The notes under the pieces are model-generated. The model searched no databases. It saw only the letters and a program-made list of their open reading frames with translations, and was not told where the DNA came from. This document shows positions 7,891 to 16,067 of a DNA stretch of 64,000 nucleotides, piece after piece; position 1 is the stretch's first letter; each line of letters starts with the position of its first letter. Source of the stretch: Pandoraea vervacti (lineage in GTDB: Bacteria; Pseudomonadota; Gammaproteobacteria; Burkholderiales; Burkholderiaceae). A program made the position numbers and the translations under genes. The stretch lies in contig NZ_CP010897.2 in assembly GCF_000934605.2 (NCBI RefSeq), positions 5,456,001 through 5,520,000 on the forward strand, read 5' to 3'.

Positions 7891-8382
7891 ATGCCACGCC
7901 GCACCGCCACGCTGTCCCCGATGTTCCTGTGTTCCGAGCCATCGAAACCTGCCGGCGCAACCTCCGGCGCCACGCCCGCTTTACTTGGCAGTCCCGAGTT
8001 TGACGGCAAACCAACCGCTCGGCGGTCCCTGCACGCGCGGTGGAAAATCGCCGCCGCCACCGCCTTGCTCGGCGCCAGCGGTTTTGCGTTCGCACAAACG
8101 CCCGTATGCTTCGACAGCGTCGGTCGCGCACTGCCCGCCGAGCAATGCTCCCAGGCCGCACGCGATCAGGCCGCAGCGCAGTCGGCGACCGCCGCAGCTG
8201 CCGAACCCAATCGTCGCGAGCATTGCCGCGCACTTGCCGACAAGATCGCCAACACGCCGGACAAGCCGGTGTACACCCGCGATCAACGGGTGGACTCGCC
8301 CGCAGGCAATCGCGTCGACATTCCTACACGCACGAACCCGCGCAAAGCGCTCAAAGAGCAATACATGCGCGAGTGCACGTAG
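7891..8382 (+). CDS. hypothetical secreted protein with internal signal-like segment
   Basis: 163 residues, not assigned to a family. A hydrophobic stretch with an AFA-Q cleavage-like site (KIAAATALLGASGFAFAQTP) sits about 50 residues from the chosen ATG, later than usual for a signal peptide. The mature part is Ala/Gln/Arg-rich and holds three cysteines (VCFDS, EQCSQ, EHCRA) plus one near the C-terminus, so disulfides in the periplasm are likely. GAGGAG at 7878 is 7 bases before ATG 7891 and decides this start over ATG 7885. It follows baeR by 41 bases and may belong to its operon. Confidence 0.55.
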   Translation: MPRRTATLSPMFLCSEPSKPAGATSGATPALLGSPEFDGKPTARRSLHARWKIAAATALLGASGFAFAQTPVCFDSVGRALPAEQCSQAARDQAAAQSATAAAAEPNRREHCRALADKIANTPDKPVYTRDQRVDSPAGNRVDIPTRTNPRKALKEQYMRECT

Positions 8383-8396
8383 GCGGGCGCCTACAA

Positions 8397-8424
8397 GTTA
8401 GCGAAAGTTAGCAGCACGTTAGCG
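8397..8424 (+). promoter_or_regulatory. three helically phased GTTAGC direct repeats (activator site candidate)
   Basis: GTTAGC occurs at 8397, 8407 and 8418, spaced 10 and 11 bases, so all lie on one face of the helix. The last ends 20 bases before the -35 box. This is the classic layout for an OmpR-family activator such as the BaeR-like protein encoded just upstream. Confidence 0.55.
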
Positions 8425-8444
8425 GAACTTATCGCGCGATTTTC

Positions 8445-8472
8445 TTGACAATACCGGCAGAGACCGCATAAT
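8445..8472 (+). promoter_or_regulatory. sigma70 promoter of the SYLF lipoprotein gene
   Basis: Perfect -35 TTGACA, 16-base spacer, then CATAAT (5 of 6 to TATAAT). It is the best sigma70-like promoter noticed in the window. Confidence 0.75.
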
Positions 8473-8763
8473 CGACGTCACGCCGATGCATTGCCATCCA
8501 TGCTCGAAAAGCTCGAAAGAGGCTCGATCATGAAAGCGGATGGCACGCGACGCTCTCTGGCCGGTCACCCGCATCCACGCGGATTGCGGTAAAGGTTCGA
8601 AAGGTGTCACCGGCATCCGACGGATGCCAAAACGACCGTCCTCATCATCCGCTTCATTGCCGTTGGGCTTCGCTCCGTCAGGAGCATCCTCATCGGTCTG
8701 ACGTTTTATCCGCATCCACGCCGTCACGCTCTGCGCGCGGCACACGCTTTCCGGAGGGAGAAA

Positions 8764-9366
8764 ATGCAAAAACGCGAATTCCTGATGAAATCTTCCGTCG
8801 CGCTCGCCGCCGCCGCATTTGCGCTGGCCGGTTGCACGACCACCACGCCGTCGCAAGCCGACAAGAGCGACAGCTCCGCCGGCGCCAACACCAACAAGCG
8901 TCGCGAAATCGATTCCGCCGTGAGCGGTGCGCTCGACAAGATGTACGCGTCCGTGAAGGGTTCGCGCGAGCTGGTCAACAAGGCGCATGGCGTACTGGTG
9001 TTCCCGTCCGTGCTGCAAGCCGGCTTCGTCGTGGGTGGCGAATACGGCGAAGGCGCGCTGCGTGTCGGCGGCGCCACCAAGGGTTACTACAACACCGTGA
9101 CCGCCTCGTTCGGCCTGCAAATCGGCGCCCAGTCGAAGGCCGTCATCTTCCTGTTCATGACACAAGACGCCCTCGACAAATTCCAGCGCACGGACGGCTG
9201 GACGGCAGGTGCCGACGCCTCGGTGGCCGTGGTCAAGATCGGCGCGAACGGTGCGGTCGATCTGAACACCGCCACCTCGCCGGTGGAGGTGATCGTGATG
9301 ACCAACGCCGGTCTCATGGCCAACCTGAACATCGAAGGCACGAAGGTCACGAAGCTCAAGATCTGA
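8764..9366 (+). CDS. SYLF/YSC84-domain lipoprotein
   Basis: 200 residues. Lipoprotein signal with lipobox ALAGC (C24), a short Thr/Ser linker, then a SYLF (YSC84) domain: ALDKMYASVKGSRELVNKAH, GVLVFPSVLQAGFVVGGEYG, GGATKGYYNTVTASFGLQIG, KAVIFLFMTQDALDKF, and a C-terminal beta-strand set with VIVMTNAGLMANLNIEG. SYLF domains bind lipids in eukaryotes; bacterial members are outer-membrane or periplasmic lipoproteins of unclear function. GGAGGGAG precedes the ATG. The gene has its own strong promoter and terminator, hence is a single-gene unit. Confidence 0.85.
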   Translation: MQKREFLMKSSVALAAAAFALAGCTTTTPSQADKSDSSAGANTNKRREIDSAVSGALDKMYASVKGSRELVNKAHGVLVFPSVLQAGFVVGGEYGEGALRVGGATKGYYNTVTASFGLQIGAQSKAVIFLFMTQDALDKFQRTDGWTAGADASVAVVKIGANGAVDLNTATSPVEVIVMTNAGLMANLNIEGTKVTKLKI

Positions 9367-9412
9367 CGTACTGACGTTTGACGACTGACCACCCGGGTCG
9401 TCTCCAAAGGAA

Positions 9413-9447
9413 AAAGCGGCGCCACCCTTCACAGGGGGCGCCGCTTT
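9413..9447. terminator. bidirectional terminator, SYLF gene / ABC transporter
   Basis: An 11-bp perfect stem AAAGCGGCGCC / GGCGCCGCTTT around a 13-base loop, with A- and T-tracts at its ends. It lies between convergent units. Confidence 0.8.
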
Positions 9448-9479
9448 GTCGATGCCGGCGGCAAAGCGATCCGACGCGC

Positions 9480-10358
9480 TTACTCGTTCGAGAAGGCGGC
9501 CGGACGCCACTTCAGCAAACGCTTCTCGAGCGAGGTGAGCAGCCAATCCGCACCCAGCGCCACGACCGCCAGCACGATCATGGCCGCGAACACGCCGCTC
9601 GCGTTGAACGCCCCCTGCGCCGTCGAGATCAGCAACCCGATGCCCTGCTTCGACCCGAGGAATTCGCCGACGACCGCACCCACGAGCGCGAAGCCGAAGC
9701 TCACGTGCAGACTCGCGAGAATCCACGACAACGCCGACGGAATCACGACCGACATCGTCACCTGACGGCGCGACGCCCCCAGAATCTGCGCATTCGCGAT
9801 CATGTAGCGATCGGCTTCGCGCACGCCCTGGAAGGCGTTAGCGAACACCACGAAGAACACCATCACGACGGCCAGCGCGACTTTCGACGCCATGCCCAGA
9901 CCGAACGCGATCACGAAGATCGAGCCGAGCACCACACGCGGAATCGAGTTGGCGATCTGAATGTAGAGACTGAAAACATCGGAAAGCAACTTGTTGCGCC
10001 CGAGCACGATGCCGCAGATCACGCCGGCCACGCCGCCGATGAGAAAGCCCAGCACCGTCTCTTCGAGCGTGACGAGCACCTGCGTCCACAGCGGTCCCTG
10101 CGACGTGCCTTCGACACACCAGTCGTAGATCTGCTGCACGATCAGCGTCGGCTGCGAGAAGAAGAAGGGATCGATCCAGCCCAGGCGCGCGGCCAATTCC
10201 CAGCCGCCCAGCCCGAGCACCAGAATCGCCACGCGCAGAAACACCACCAGCGCGCGACGTTGTTTGATACGGCGTTGCGCCGCCGCTTCCTCACGGGCGA
10301 GATCGGCGTCGCCGATGCCCGCCATTGCTGCCACCACAGCTTGTTCGCTCATGTCCAT
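9480..10358 (-). CDS. ABC transporter permease, SsuC/TauC type
   Basis: A 292-residue BPD_transp_1 permease with about six membrane helices and the EAA-loop segment contacting the ATPase (ANAQILGASRRQVTMSVVIP). It carries substrate from the periplasmic binding protein at 11406-12446 across the inner membrane. The family moves sulfonates, taurine, nitrate, pyrimidine precursors or similar small organics. A cytoplasmic Arg/Glu-rich N-terminus precedes the first helix. AAGGAG sits just before the ATG. It is the last gene of a three-gene unit, 20 bases after the ATPase. Confidence 0.85.
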   Translation of the reverse strand: MDMSEQAVVAAMAGIGDADLAREEAAAQRRIKQRRALVVFLRVAILVLGLGGWELAARLGWIDPFFFSQPTLIVQQIYDWCVEGTSQGPLWTQVLVTLEETVLGFLIGGVAGVICGIVLGRNKLLSDVFSLYIQIANSIPRVVLGSIFVIAFGLGMASKVALAVVMVFFVVFANAFQGVREADRYMIANAQILGASRRQVTMSVVIPSALSWILASLHVSFGFALVGAVVGEFLGSKQGIGLLISTAQGAFNASGVFAAMIVLAVVALGADWLLTSLEKRLLKWRPAAFSNE

Positions 10359-10378
10359 GACTCCTTGTTCGTCCTTGC

Positions 10379-11212
10379 TCAGCCGATCTTCACTTCTTCA
10401 CGCAGGTCCGCCCAGATTTCGCGGGAGATGTCGATGAAGCGCTGTTCGTAGCGAATCTCGGACATCACGCGCGGACGCGGCAGATCGATCGTGTACGTGT
10501 TCTTCAATGTGGCCGGGCGCGCAGTGAGCACGAACACCCGGTCGGCCAGCGCGATCGCTTCTTCCAGATCGTGGGTGACGAACACCACCGAGCCGGAGGT
10601 CGACGACCACAGTTGCAGCAGTTCGTCCTGCATCAGCGTGCGCGTTTGCATGTCGAGCGCGGAGAACGGTTCGTCCATCAACAGGATTTCGGGGTTGTTG
10701 ATGAACGTCTGCGCCAGCGCCACGCGTTTGCGCATGCCGCCGGAGAGTTGGTGCGGATAGTGGCTGCCGAACTTGTCGAGCCCCACGCGGCGAATCCATT
10801 CGTCCGCCAGCGCATAGGCGGCGTCTTTCGACTGGCCACGGAACAGCGGCCCGGCGGCCACGTTCTCGCGCACACTGCGCCACGGGAAGACGGCGTCGTT
10901 CTGAAAGACGAAGCCGATGCGCGGGTCGATGCCGTTCACGGGCTGGCCCATCACCCGCACGCTGCCAGCGGTCGGGCGCAGCAAGCCGGTAATCATCGAG
11001 AGCGTGGTCGACTTGCCGCAACCCGTCGGTCCGACGATGGCGACGAACTCGCCGCGCGCCACCGACATGCTGAAGTTGCGCAGCGCGACGGTGGCTTTGC
11101 CGTCCGGCGAGATGAAGCGGCACGACACATTGTCGAACTCGATGGCAGGCGTATCGCGGGACACGGCGCTTGCTGCGCGTGCCGGTGCCGTGGGGGTAAG
11201 GGTCTGGGTCAT
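10379..11212 (-). CDS. ABC transporter ATP-binding protein, SsuB/TauB type
   Basis: 277 residues with Walker A GPTGCGKST, Q-loop FQNDAVFPW, signature LSGGMRKRVALA, Walker B ILLMDEPFSALD and switch VTHD. It powers the permease encoded 20 bases downstream. The sequence is of the nitrate/sulfonate/taurine importer ATPase group. A Thr/Ala-rich stretch of about 20 residues precedes the nucleotide-binding domain. AGGAG lies upstream of the ATG. Confidence 0.88.
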   Translation of the reverse strand: MTQTLTPTAPARAASAVSRDTPAIEFDNVSCRFISPDGKATVALRNFSMSVARGEFVAIVGPTGCGKSTTLSMITGLLRPTAGSVRVMGQPVNGIDPRIGFVFQNDAVFPWRSVRENVAAGPLFRGQSKDAAYALADEWIRRVGLDKFGSHYPHQLSGGMRKRVALAQTFINNPEILLMDEPFSALDMQTRTLMQDELLQLWSSTSGSVVFVTHDLEEAIALADRVFVLTARPATLKNTYTIDLPRPRVMSEIRYEQRFIDISREIWADLREEVKIG

Positions 11213-11405
11213 GCCCGGCTCCTGGTAGCGTCGGAACGGTTGTTACGGTTGCTTTTGGCTGAGCGCCCCCACACACCGGACTTTCGTCAGGGGCGCTCGG
11301 CATTGCATCGAAAAGCGGAAATGGGCCGCGCGTCGTCGGGACCGTGCGGCGGGACTGCAGGGTCTACGGGTGCACGCGTCATCGGCAGCGCGCCCCCGAC
11401 CCGGC

Positions 11406-12446
11406 TTACTTCACCTGATCGACGAACTCGTTGGTGTACGTCTTCGACAGGTCGATGTGCTTGCCCTTGACGTTCGGATTGAACGCGGAGAGGACCTTGA
11501 GCACCGTTTCCGGCCCGCCCTTCGGCATGCGGCCATCCGGCGAATACATCGGCAGCGAATTCTGCAGGGCCTGTACGTACAGCGCCTTGTTGTTGCCGTA
11601 GTAGTCCTTCGGCATCTTCTCGGTAATCTCGGCTGCCGAGTGCGTGTTGATGTACTTGAGCGTCTTCACGAACGCGCGGGCCAGCTTGGCGGCTTCGGGC
11701 TTGTGCTTGTCCAGCCAAGCGCGCTGCACGTACAGGCTCGACGCCGGGTACGCGCCGCCCAATGCGGCGACTGTGCCTTCCATCGTGCGCATGTCCACGA
11801 GCACGGCGGCGTCGCCGGTCTTGATGAGCTGCGAGGCGGTCGGCTCGGTCGTCATGCCGGCATCGATACGGTTCTGCTTGATGGCGGCGATGAAGGTGTT
11901 GTCGGCGCCGACCGGCAGCACCGAGTAGTCGGACGACTTCAGGCCGTGCTTGGCCGCGAGGTACTGCGTAAGAAAGTTCGTGGACGAGCCGAGACCGGTC
12001 ACGCCAAGGGTCTTGCCCTTGACGTCGGCCATGCTCTTGATGGTGTCCTTGCTCTTGGCGTTAACCAGTTCCACTTCACCCGGCACCTGTCCGAAGATGA
12101 CGATCGCCTGGATTTCCTTGCCCTTGCTCTGCAAGTCGATGGAGTGATCGTAGAAGCCGACCACGGCCTGAACGGCGCCGGCGAGCAATTCGTTTTCGGC
12201 GTCGACGCCAGCGGGCTGCGACAGCAACTCGACGTTCAGCCCCTCTTCCTTGAAGTAGCCGAGCTGCTCGGCCAGCTTGGCCGGCAGATAGATCATCTTG
12301 GTGATGCCGCCCACCATGATCGTGACCTTGCCGCTGTCGGCGGCGAACCCGGGGGCCGCAGCCAACGCCAGCGACGCGCCGAGGACGGCCGCCAGAATGG
12401 GTTTCACGAAGGCTTTCGGCGCACGCACGCCAGGGCTTGCTCGCAT
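11406..12446 (-). CDS. ABC transporter substrate-binding protein (NMT1/SsuA-like)
   Basis: A 346-residue periplasmic binding protein with a signal peptide ending LALAAAPGFAAD. The fold markers are those of NMT1/SsuA proteins: KMIYLPAKLAEQLGYFKEEG, ELLSQPAG, ELLAGAVQAVVGFYDHSI, GKTLGVTGLGSSTNFLTQYL and VLPVGADNTFIAAIKQNRID. The ligand cannot be read from sequence. About 190 bases separate it from the ATPase gene, unusual inside such an operon. Its promoter region is shared with the divergent TctD-like regulator, which suggests that the two-component pair responds to the same ligand. Confidence 0.85.
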   Translation of the reverse strand: MRASPGVRAPKAFVKPILAAVLGASLALAAAPGFAADSGKVTIMVGGITKMIYLPAKLAEQLGYFKEEGLNVELLSQPAGVDAENELLAGAVQAVVGFYDHSIDLQSKGKEIQAIVIFGQVPGEVELVNAKSKDTIKSMADVKGKTLGVTGLGSSTNFLTQYLAAKHGLKSSDYSVLPVGADNTFIAAIKQNRIDAGMTTEPTASQLIKTGDAAVLVDMRTMEGTVAALGGAYPASSLYVQRAWLDKHKPEAAKLARAFVKTLKYINTHSAAEITEKMPKDYYGNNKALYVQALQNSLPMYSPDGRMPKGGPETVLKVLSAFNPNVKGKHIDLSKTYTNEFVDQVK

Positions 12447-12720
12447 TGTGGTGTCTCCATCGTTTTTAGGGATAATGGCCCGGGCCGCCCGAATCGTCGG
12501 TCGGCGCCAGCCGGCCTGGCGTGGACTCGATGCGTCTCACGCGGCCACGGCAGCGGTCCTGCGATGCGTTCGCCCTGCCTTGCCGCAAATTGTAGAAAAC
12601 CGAAGCTTTCATCAAGCTTTCGCCATATGCAGGTTTTCGGCGGCGCCTCATGGGTGTTTACCCGCTGTTGGCTCGCCGTCGTTCCCCGGGCACACTCGCG
12701 TCGCATTCTGCTTTCCTGTC

Positions 12721-13392
12721 ATGAAACTGCTGCTCATCGAAGACAACGAGACGCTGGCCCACTGGCTCGCCCGCATGCTGCGCGACGACAACTTCACTGT
12801 CGATGCCGCGCGCGACGGCGACGCCGCCGACCGTCTGCTGCAAACGGAAACGTACGACGTCGTGCTGCTCGACCTGATGCTGCCCAAGCTCGGCGGCAAA
12901 CACGTGCTGCGACGGCTGCGCGAGCGGCGCAACAACGTGCCCGTCATCATTCTCACGGCCAGTGGCTCGGTCGACGAGAAGGTCGATTGCCTTGGGGCCG
13001 GGGCCGACGATTACCTCGTAAAGCCCTTCGAAGTGCGCGAGCTGATCGCCCGCGTGAAAGCGCTCGCACGCCGCCACGCACCGGAGCAAAGCGCCGATCT
13101 GGTGTGCGCCGATTTGACATATCACTCCGGCACGCGCCAGTTCACCATTGGGGGCGCGCCGCTCGCGCTGCCTTCGCGCGAGCATGCCGTGCTCGAAATT
13201 CTCATGCGCAAGCAGGGCAAGACCGTCGCCAAGAGCGCGCTCGTCGATGGCGTCTTCGGTCTCGATGACGAGCCCAGCGCGGACGCCATCGAGATCTACA
13301 TCCATCGTCTTCGCAAGAAACTCGAGACCAGCCGCGCGGCGATCATGACCCTGCGCGGGCTCGGCTATTTGCTGCGCGAAAAAGATGCTTAG
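12721..13392 (+). CDS. TctD-like OmpR-family response regulator
   Basis: 223 residues: receiver with IEDNE, phosphoacceptor D51 (VVLLDLMLPK), LTAS and KPF, then a winged helix (PSREHAVLEILMRKQGKTVA ... EIYIHRLRKKLE ... LRGLGYLL). It matches the TctD/QseB branch. The partner kinase follows but is separated by an IS element. The final bases GCTTAG, including the stop, are part of the target-site duplication, so the regulator is untouched by the insertion. A longer frame opens upstream but this ATG starts exactly at the receiver. Confidence 0.85.
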   Translation: MKLLLIEDNETLAHWLARMLRDDNFTVDAARDGDAADRLLQTETYDVVLLDLMLPKLGGKHVLRRLRERRNNVPVIILTASGSVDEKVDCLGAGADDYLVKPFEVRELIARVKALARRHAPEQSADLVCADLTYHSGTRQFTIGGAPLALPSREHAVLEILMRKQGKTVAKSALVDGVFGLDDEPSADAIEIYIHRLRKKLETSRAAIMTLRGLGYLLREKDA

Positions 13393-13477
13393 AATCTCTA
13401 ACAAAATGAGTTTACGGGGGCTGTTAACTCAAAGTGATTTTTGTTAACCTTTGCGCAGTCATCGCTGCGCAAAGGAC

Positions 13478-13885
13478 ATGGCCAAACCAATACTCGACGA
13501 CGAACTGTGGGCAATCATCCAGCCACTGCTGCCGCCACCGAAGCCTCGGCGCGCCCGCTATCCCGGGCGCAAGCCGCTGGACGATCGTGCCGTGCTCACG
13601 GGCATCCTGTTCGTTCTGCAATCCGGCATCCCTTGGGAAATGCTGCCGCAGGAAATGGGCTGCGGCTCAGGCATGAGTTGCTGGCGACGGCTACATGCCT
13701 GGCAGAAGGCTGGCGTCTGGGATCGTCTGCACGAGGTACTTCTGGCCAAGCTCCGTGCGGCCGATCGCATCGACTGGTCTCGTGTAGTCGTCGATTCCTC
13801 TTCTATCCGGGCAGTGGGGTCGGGTCAAAAACAGGACCTAACCCCACAGATCGCGCGCGACCAGGTTCAAAGCACCACGTCCTGA
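13478..13885 (+). CDS. IS5-family transposase, first frame (orfA)
   Basis: 135 residues: the N-terminal transposase domain of the IS5/IS427 group (DDELWAIIQPLLPP, YPGRKPLDDRAVLTGILFVL, GIPWEMLPQEMGCGSG) and the first catalytic aspartate, D106, in VVVDSSSI. After the A5 run at 13827-13831 this frame continues with meaningless sequence, while the conserved protein continues in the -1 frame. ATG 13478 is the family start; in-frame codons upstream lie inside the IS end. Confidence 0.85.
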   Translation: MAKPILDDELWAIIQPLLPPPKPRRARYPGRKPLDDRAVLTGILFVLQSGIPWEMLPQEMGCGSGMSCWRRLHAWQKAGVWDRLHEVLLAKLRAADRIDWSRVVVDSSSIRAVGSGQKQDLTPQIARDQVQSTTS

Positions 13886-14289
13886 CCGACGCCCAAGGCA
13901 TTCCACTGTCGCTGATACTCACGGGCGCCAACCGCAACGACATTACCCAACTGCTGCCACTGATCGAGGCGATTCCTCCGATTCGAGGCAAGCGCGGTCG
14001 CCCCTTGTCTAAACCGCACATCGTTCAGGGTGATCGCGGCTACGACCACGACAAGTACCGCAAGCCCCTGCACGCCGTCGGCATCGCCACCGAGATTGCT
14101 CGCCGCGGCGAGCCTCACGGCAGCGGTCTTGGCAAGACGCGTTGGGTTGTCGAGCGAACCATCGCGTGGCTGCACAACTTCAAGCGATTGCGAGTCCGCT
14201 TCGAGCGCCTCGCAATCATTCACGAAGCCTTCCTGAAAATGGCTGGTTGCATCATCTGCTGGCGCCATCTCAGGAAATCATTTTGTTAG
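13831..14289 (+). CDS. IS5-family transposase, second frame (orfB)
   Basis: About 150 residues in the -1 frame relative to orfA, reading TGPNPTDRARPGSKHHVLTD and then the second aspartate (VQGDRGYD) and catalytic glutamate (RWVVERTIAW). It has no start of its own at the junction, so the full DDE enzyme needs a -1 slip on CAA-AAA-C at 13826-13832. Two-frame transposases are known in this IS group. A disabling frameshift mutation cannot be ruled out. The stop lies inside the right inverted repeat. Confidence 0.8.
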   Translation, partial: TGPNPTDRARPGSKHHVLTDAQGIPLSLILTGANRNDITQLLPLIEAIPPIRGKRGRPLSKPHIVQGDRGYDHDKYRKPLHAVGIATEIARRGEPHGSGLGKTRWVVERTIAWLHNFKRLRVRFERLAIIHEAFLKMAGCIICWRHLRKSFC

Positions 14290-15686
14290 AGCTTCTTAGC
14301 CTGCGCGTGCGGCTGCTGATGTGGCTGATGCTGCCGCTCTCGCTGTACATCGGCGCGAGCGGCTGGCTGTCCTATCGCAGCGCGCACGACACGGCAGAAC
14401 TCGTGCAGGACCGCGCGCTGCTCACGTCCGCTCAGGTGATTGCGGGCGAACTGACCTGGGTCGACGGCACGCTGCGCGCGAGTGTGCCGCCCTCGGCGCT
14501 GGAGTTGTTCGCGTCCCCCGCGCGCGACCGGGTGTTCTATCAGGTCATCACGGAAGACGGCCGGCTGCTCGCCGGGCCACCCGACTTTCCGCATCCGCCG
14601 CTGTTTCCTCAGACGGTGCCCACCTATTCGAACGTCACCGTGAACGGCGAGCCGCTGCGCGCGATCAGCTTCGTGCGCACGATGTACGACTCCGGCGTGC
14701 CGCACCGGGTGGCGGTCGTGGTGGCCGAGACGATGCATGCGCGCGACGACATGCTGGCGAAGTTGTGGGAGCCGTCGCTGCACCGCCAGATCGCAATGGC
14801 CGCATTGGCCGCCGTACTGGTGCTCATCGGCCTGACGGTCGAGCTCCACCCGCTCATCCGGCTCAAGGACGAGGTCGCCGGACGCGCGCCGCAGGAACTG
14901 GTGCCGATTCGTGCCGGGCAGTTGCAAACGGAACTGCGCCCCATCGTCGATGCGATCAACCTGTGCATTCAGCGGCTCTCGGCGCAAGCGCAGCAACAGC
15001 GCCGCTTCGTGGCCGACGCCGCACACCAGTTGCGCACGCCGCTCACGTTGCTCGATACGCAGTTGCAGTTCGCCGCTCAGCTCGACGACCGTGCGGCCCT
15101 TGCCGATGTGCTCGCCGCGATGCAGACCAGCAGTCGGGGGCTCGCGGACCTGACCAACAAGTTGTTGCTGCTCTCTCAGGCAGAGGCCGCGGACACCCCG
15201 GCCTTCTCGCGAACGCGTGTGGATCTGGTGAGCGTGGCAGCCGGCGTCCTGGAAGAACTCGTGGCGCTGGCGCAGCGACGCGACATCGACCTGGGGCTGG
15301 AGACCGCCGAAGCGCATGTGTGGGTCGCGGGCAACGGCGAACTGTTTCATGCGATGGTCATGAATCTTGTCGACAATGCGATCCGCTACATCCATGAGGG
15401 TGGACGCGTGACGGTCGCGATCGACTGTCCCGACGGCACTGCCCGCCTGCGCGTCATCGACGACGGGCCCGGCATTCAGGCCGAGGCGCGTCAGCGCGTG
15501 TTCGAGCGCTTCTATCGCAATGCGCCGCCAGGGCAGCCCGGCACCGGTCTGGGCCTGGCCATCGTCAGGGAGATCGCGACGGCCAGCCATGGGTCGGTGA
15601 CGCTCGCGCCCGGCGACGACGGTCGAGGCCTGATCGTCACTGTCACGCTCCCTGTCGATTTGGAGACCGAAAGCAACGCCCTATGA
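14283..15686 (+). CDS. TctE-like sensor histidine kinase with 5' end replaced by IS sequence
   Basis: Native residues run from LSLRVRLLMWLMLPLSLYIG onward: TM1, a periplasmic sensor of about 130 residues (TctE_N-like), TM2 near residue 180, then HisKA ADAAHQLRTPLTLL (H248 in this numbering), N box NLVDNAIRYIHEGG, and IDDGPG and GTGLGLAIV. The original ATG (13385-13387) is stranded on the far side of the IS. In the present sequence, TTG 14283 lies 7 bases after AGGA (14272-14275) inside the IS end and is in frame, giving MLELL-SLRVRLL instead of ML-SLRVRLL. So the kinase may still be made. Without use of that start it is a pseudogene. Confidence 0.7.
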   Translation: MLELLSLRVRLLMWLMLPLSLYIGASGWLSYRSAHDTAELVQDRALLTSAQVIAGELTWVDGTLRASVPPSALELFASPARDRVFYQVITEDGRLLAGPPDFPHPPLFPQTVPTYSNVTVNGEPLRAISFVRTMYDSGVPHRVAVVVAETMHARDDMLAKLWEPSLHRQIAMAALAAVLVLIGLTVELHPLIRLKDEVAGRAPQELVPIRAGQLQTELRPIVDAINLCIQRLSAQAQQQRRFVADAAHQLRTPLTLLDTQLQFAAQLDDRAALADVLAAMQTSSRGLADLTNKLLLLSQAEAADTPAFSRTRVDLVSVAAGVLEELVALAQRRDIDLGLETAEAHVWVAGNGELFHAMVMNLVDNAIRYIHEGGRVTVAIDCPDGTARLRVIDDGPGIQAEARQRVFERFYRNAPPGQPGTGLGLAIVREIATASHGSVTLAPGDDGRGLIVTVTLPVDLETESNAL

Positions 15687-16067
15687 GTCGCGTCAAGCGG
15701 TGCACGTTACCGATAAGCCGCTGGCGGGCGCGTGGTATACCCGTGTCGCCGCCTGAAAGAAAATCACAACCGTATGAAATAACGTCGTGAACTTAGGCGT
15801 TATGCTTGTCTTGGGTCAAGAATGTCGTTTGAAACATACGCTCGACTGGATGCGCTAGGACAAACCCTGATATATTCGGGGTCTTCGCAGAAATCCCCTC
15901 AAGCAGGCGAAAACTTCTTGATCCAAATCAAATAGTTACGCATCGCTGTCAACCACGCGAGTGCCCGCCGCGTGTAATTGTGACGAAATGTAAAGTTTGT
16001 TAAATTGAATGTGGGTCTCGCCGCGTGGGTTGCGGCACGGGACTTTTTCTCTCAGGGATTTGCCTCC
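15687..16067. other. intergenic region upstream of the NarX-like kinase
   Basis: 380 bases with no convincing gene, AT-richer than its surroundings. It holds a perfect FNR-type palindrome at 15918-15931 and presumably the promoter of the kinase-regulator operon. Confidence 0.6.
15918..15931. promoter_or_regulatory. FNR/ANR-type binding site, perfect palindrome
   Basis: TTGAT-CCAA-ATCAA matches the FNR consensus TTGAT-N4-ATCAA at all ten defined positions. It lies 137 bases before the ATG of the NarX-like kinase, a distance compatible with activation or repression of that operon by an oxygen-sensing Crp/Fnr protein. Confidence 0.65.

Larger units (their letters stand above)
8383..8763. other. 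regulatory region and long leader of the SYLF lipoprotein gene
   Basis: 380 bases holding three phased GTTAGC repeats (8397-8424), a strong sigma70-type promoter (8445-8472) and then about 285 bases of leader. Within the leader a 20-codon frame (8530-8592, ATG preceded by AGAGG) could be an upstream peptide; I would not call it a gene. Confidence 0.6.
13393..14294 (+). mobile_element. IS5-family (IS427-like) insertion sequence, 902 bp
   Basis: The ends are 17-bp inverted repeats with one mismatch: 13393-13409 and the complement of 14278-14294 (core CTCTAACAAAATGA). The element is flanked by a direct repeat CTTAG (13388-13392 and 14295-14299), the target duplication. It encodes a transposase in two overlapping frames. 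Removing the element and one CTTAG restores a regulator stop overlapping a kinase ATG, so the insertion point is precise. Confidence 0.9.

Noticed and set aside
8530..8592. 20-codon leader peptide before the SYLF lipoprotein
   Set aside because: Only a moderate Shine-Dalgarno and no codon run or attenuator structure to support regulation.
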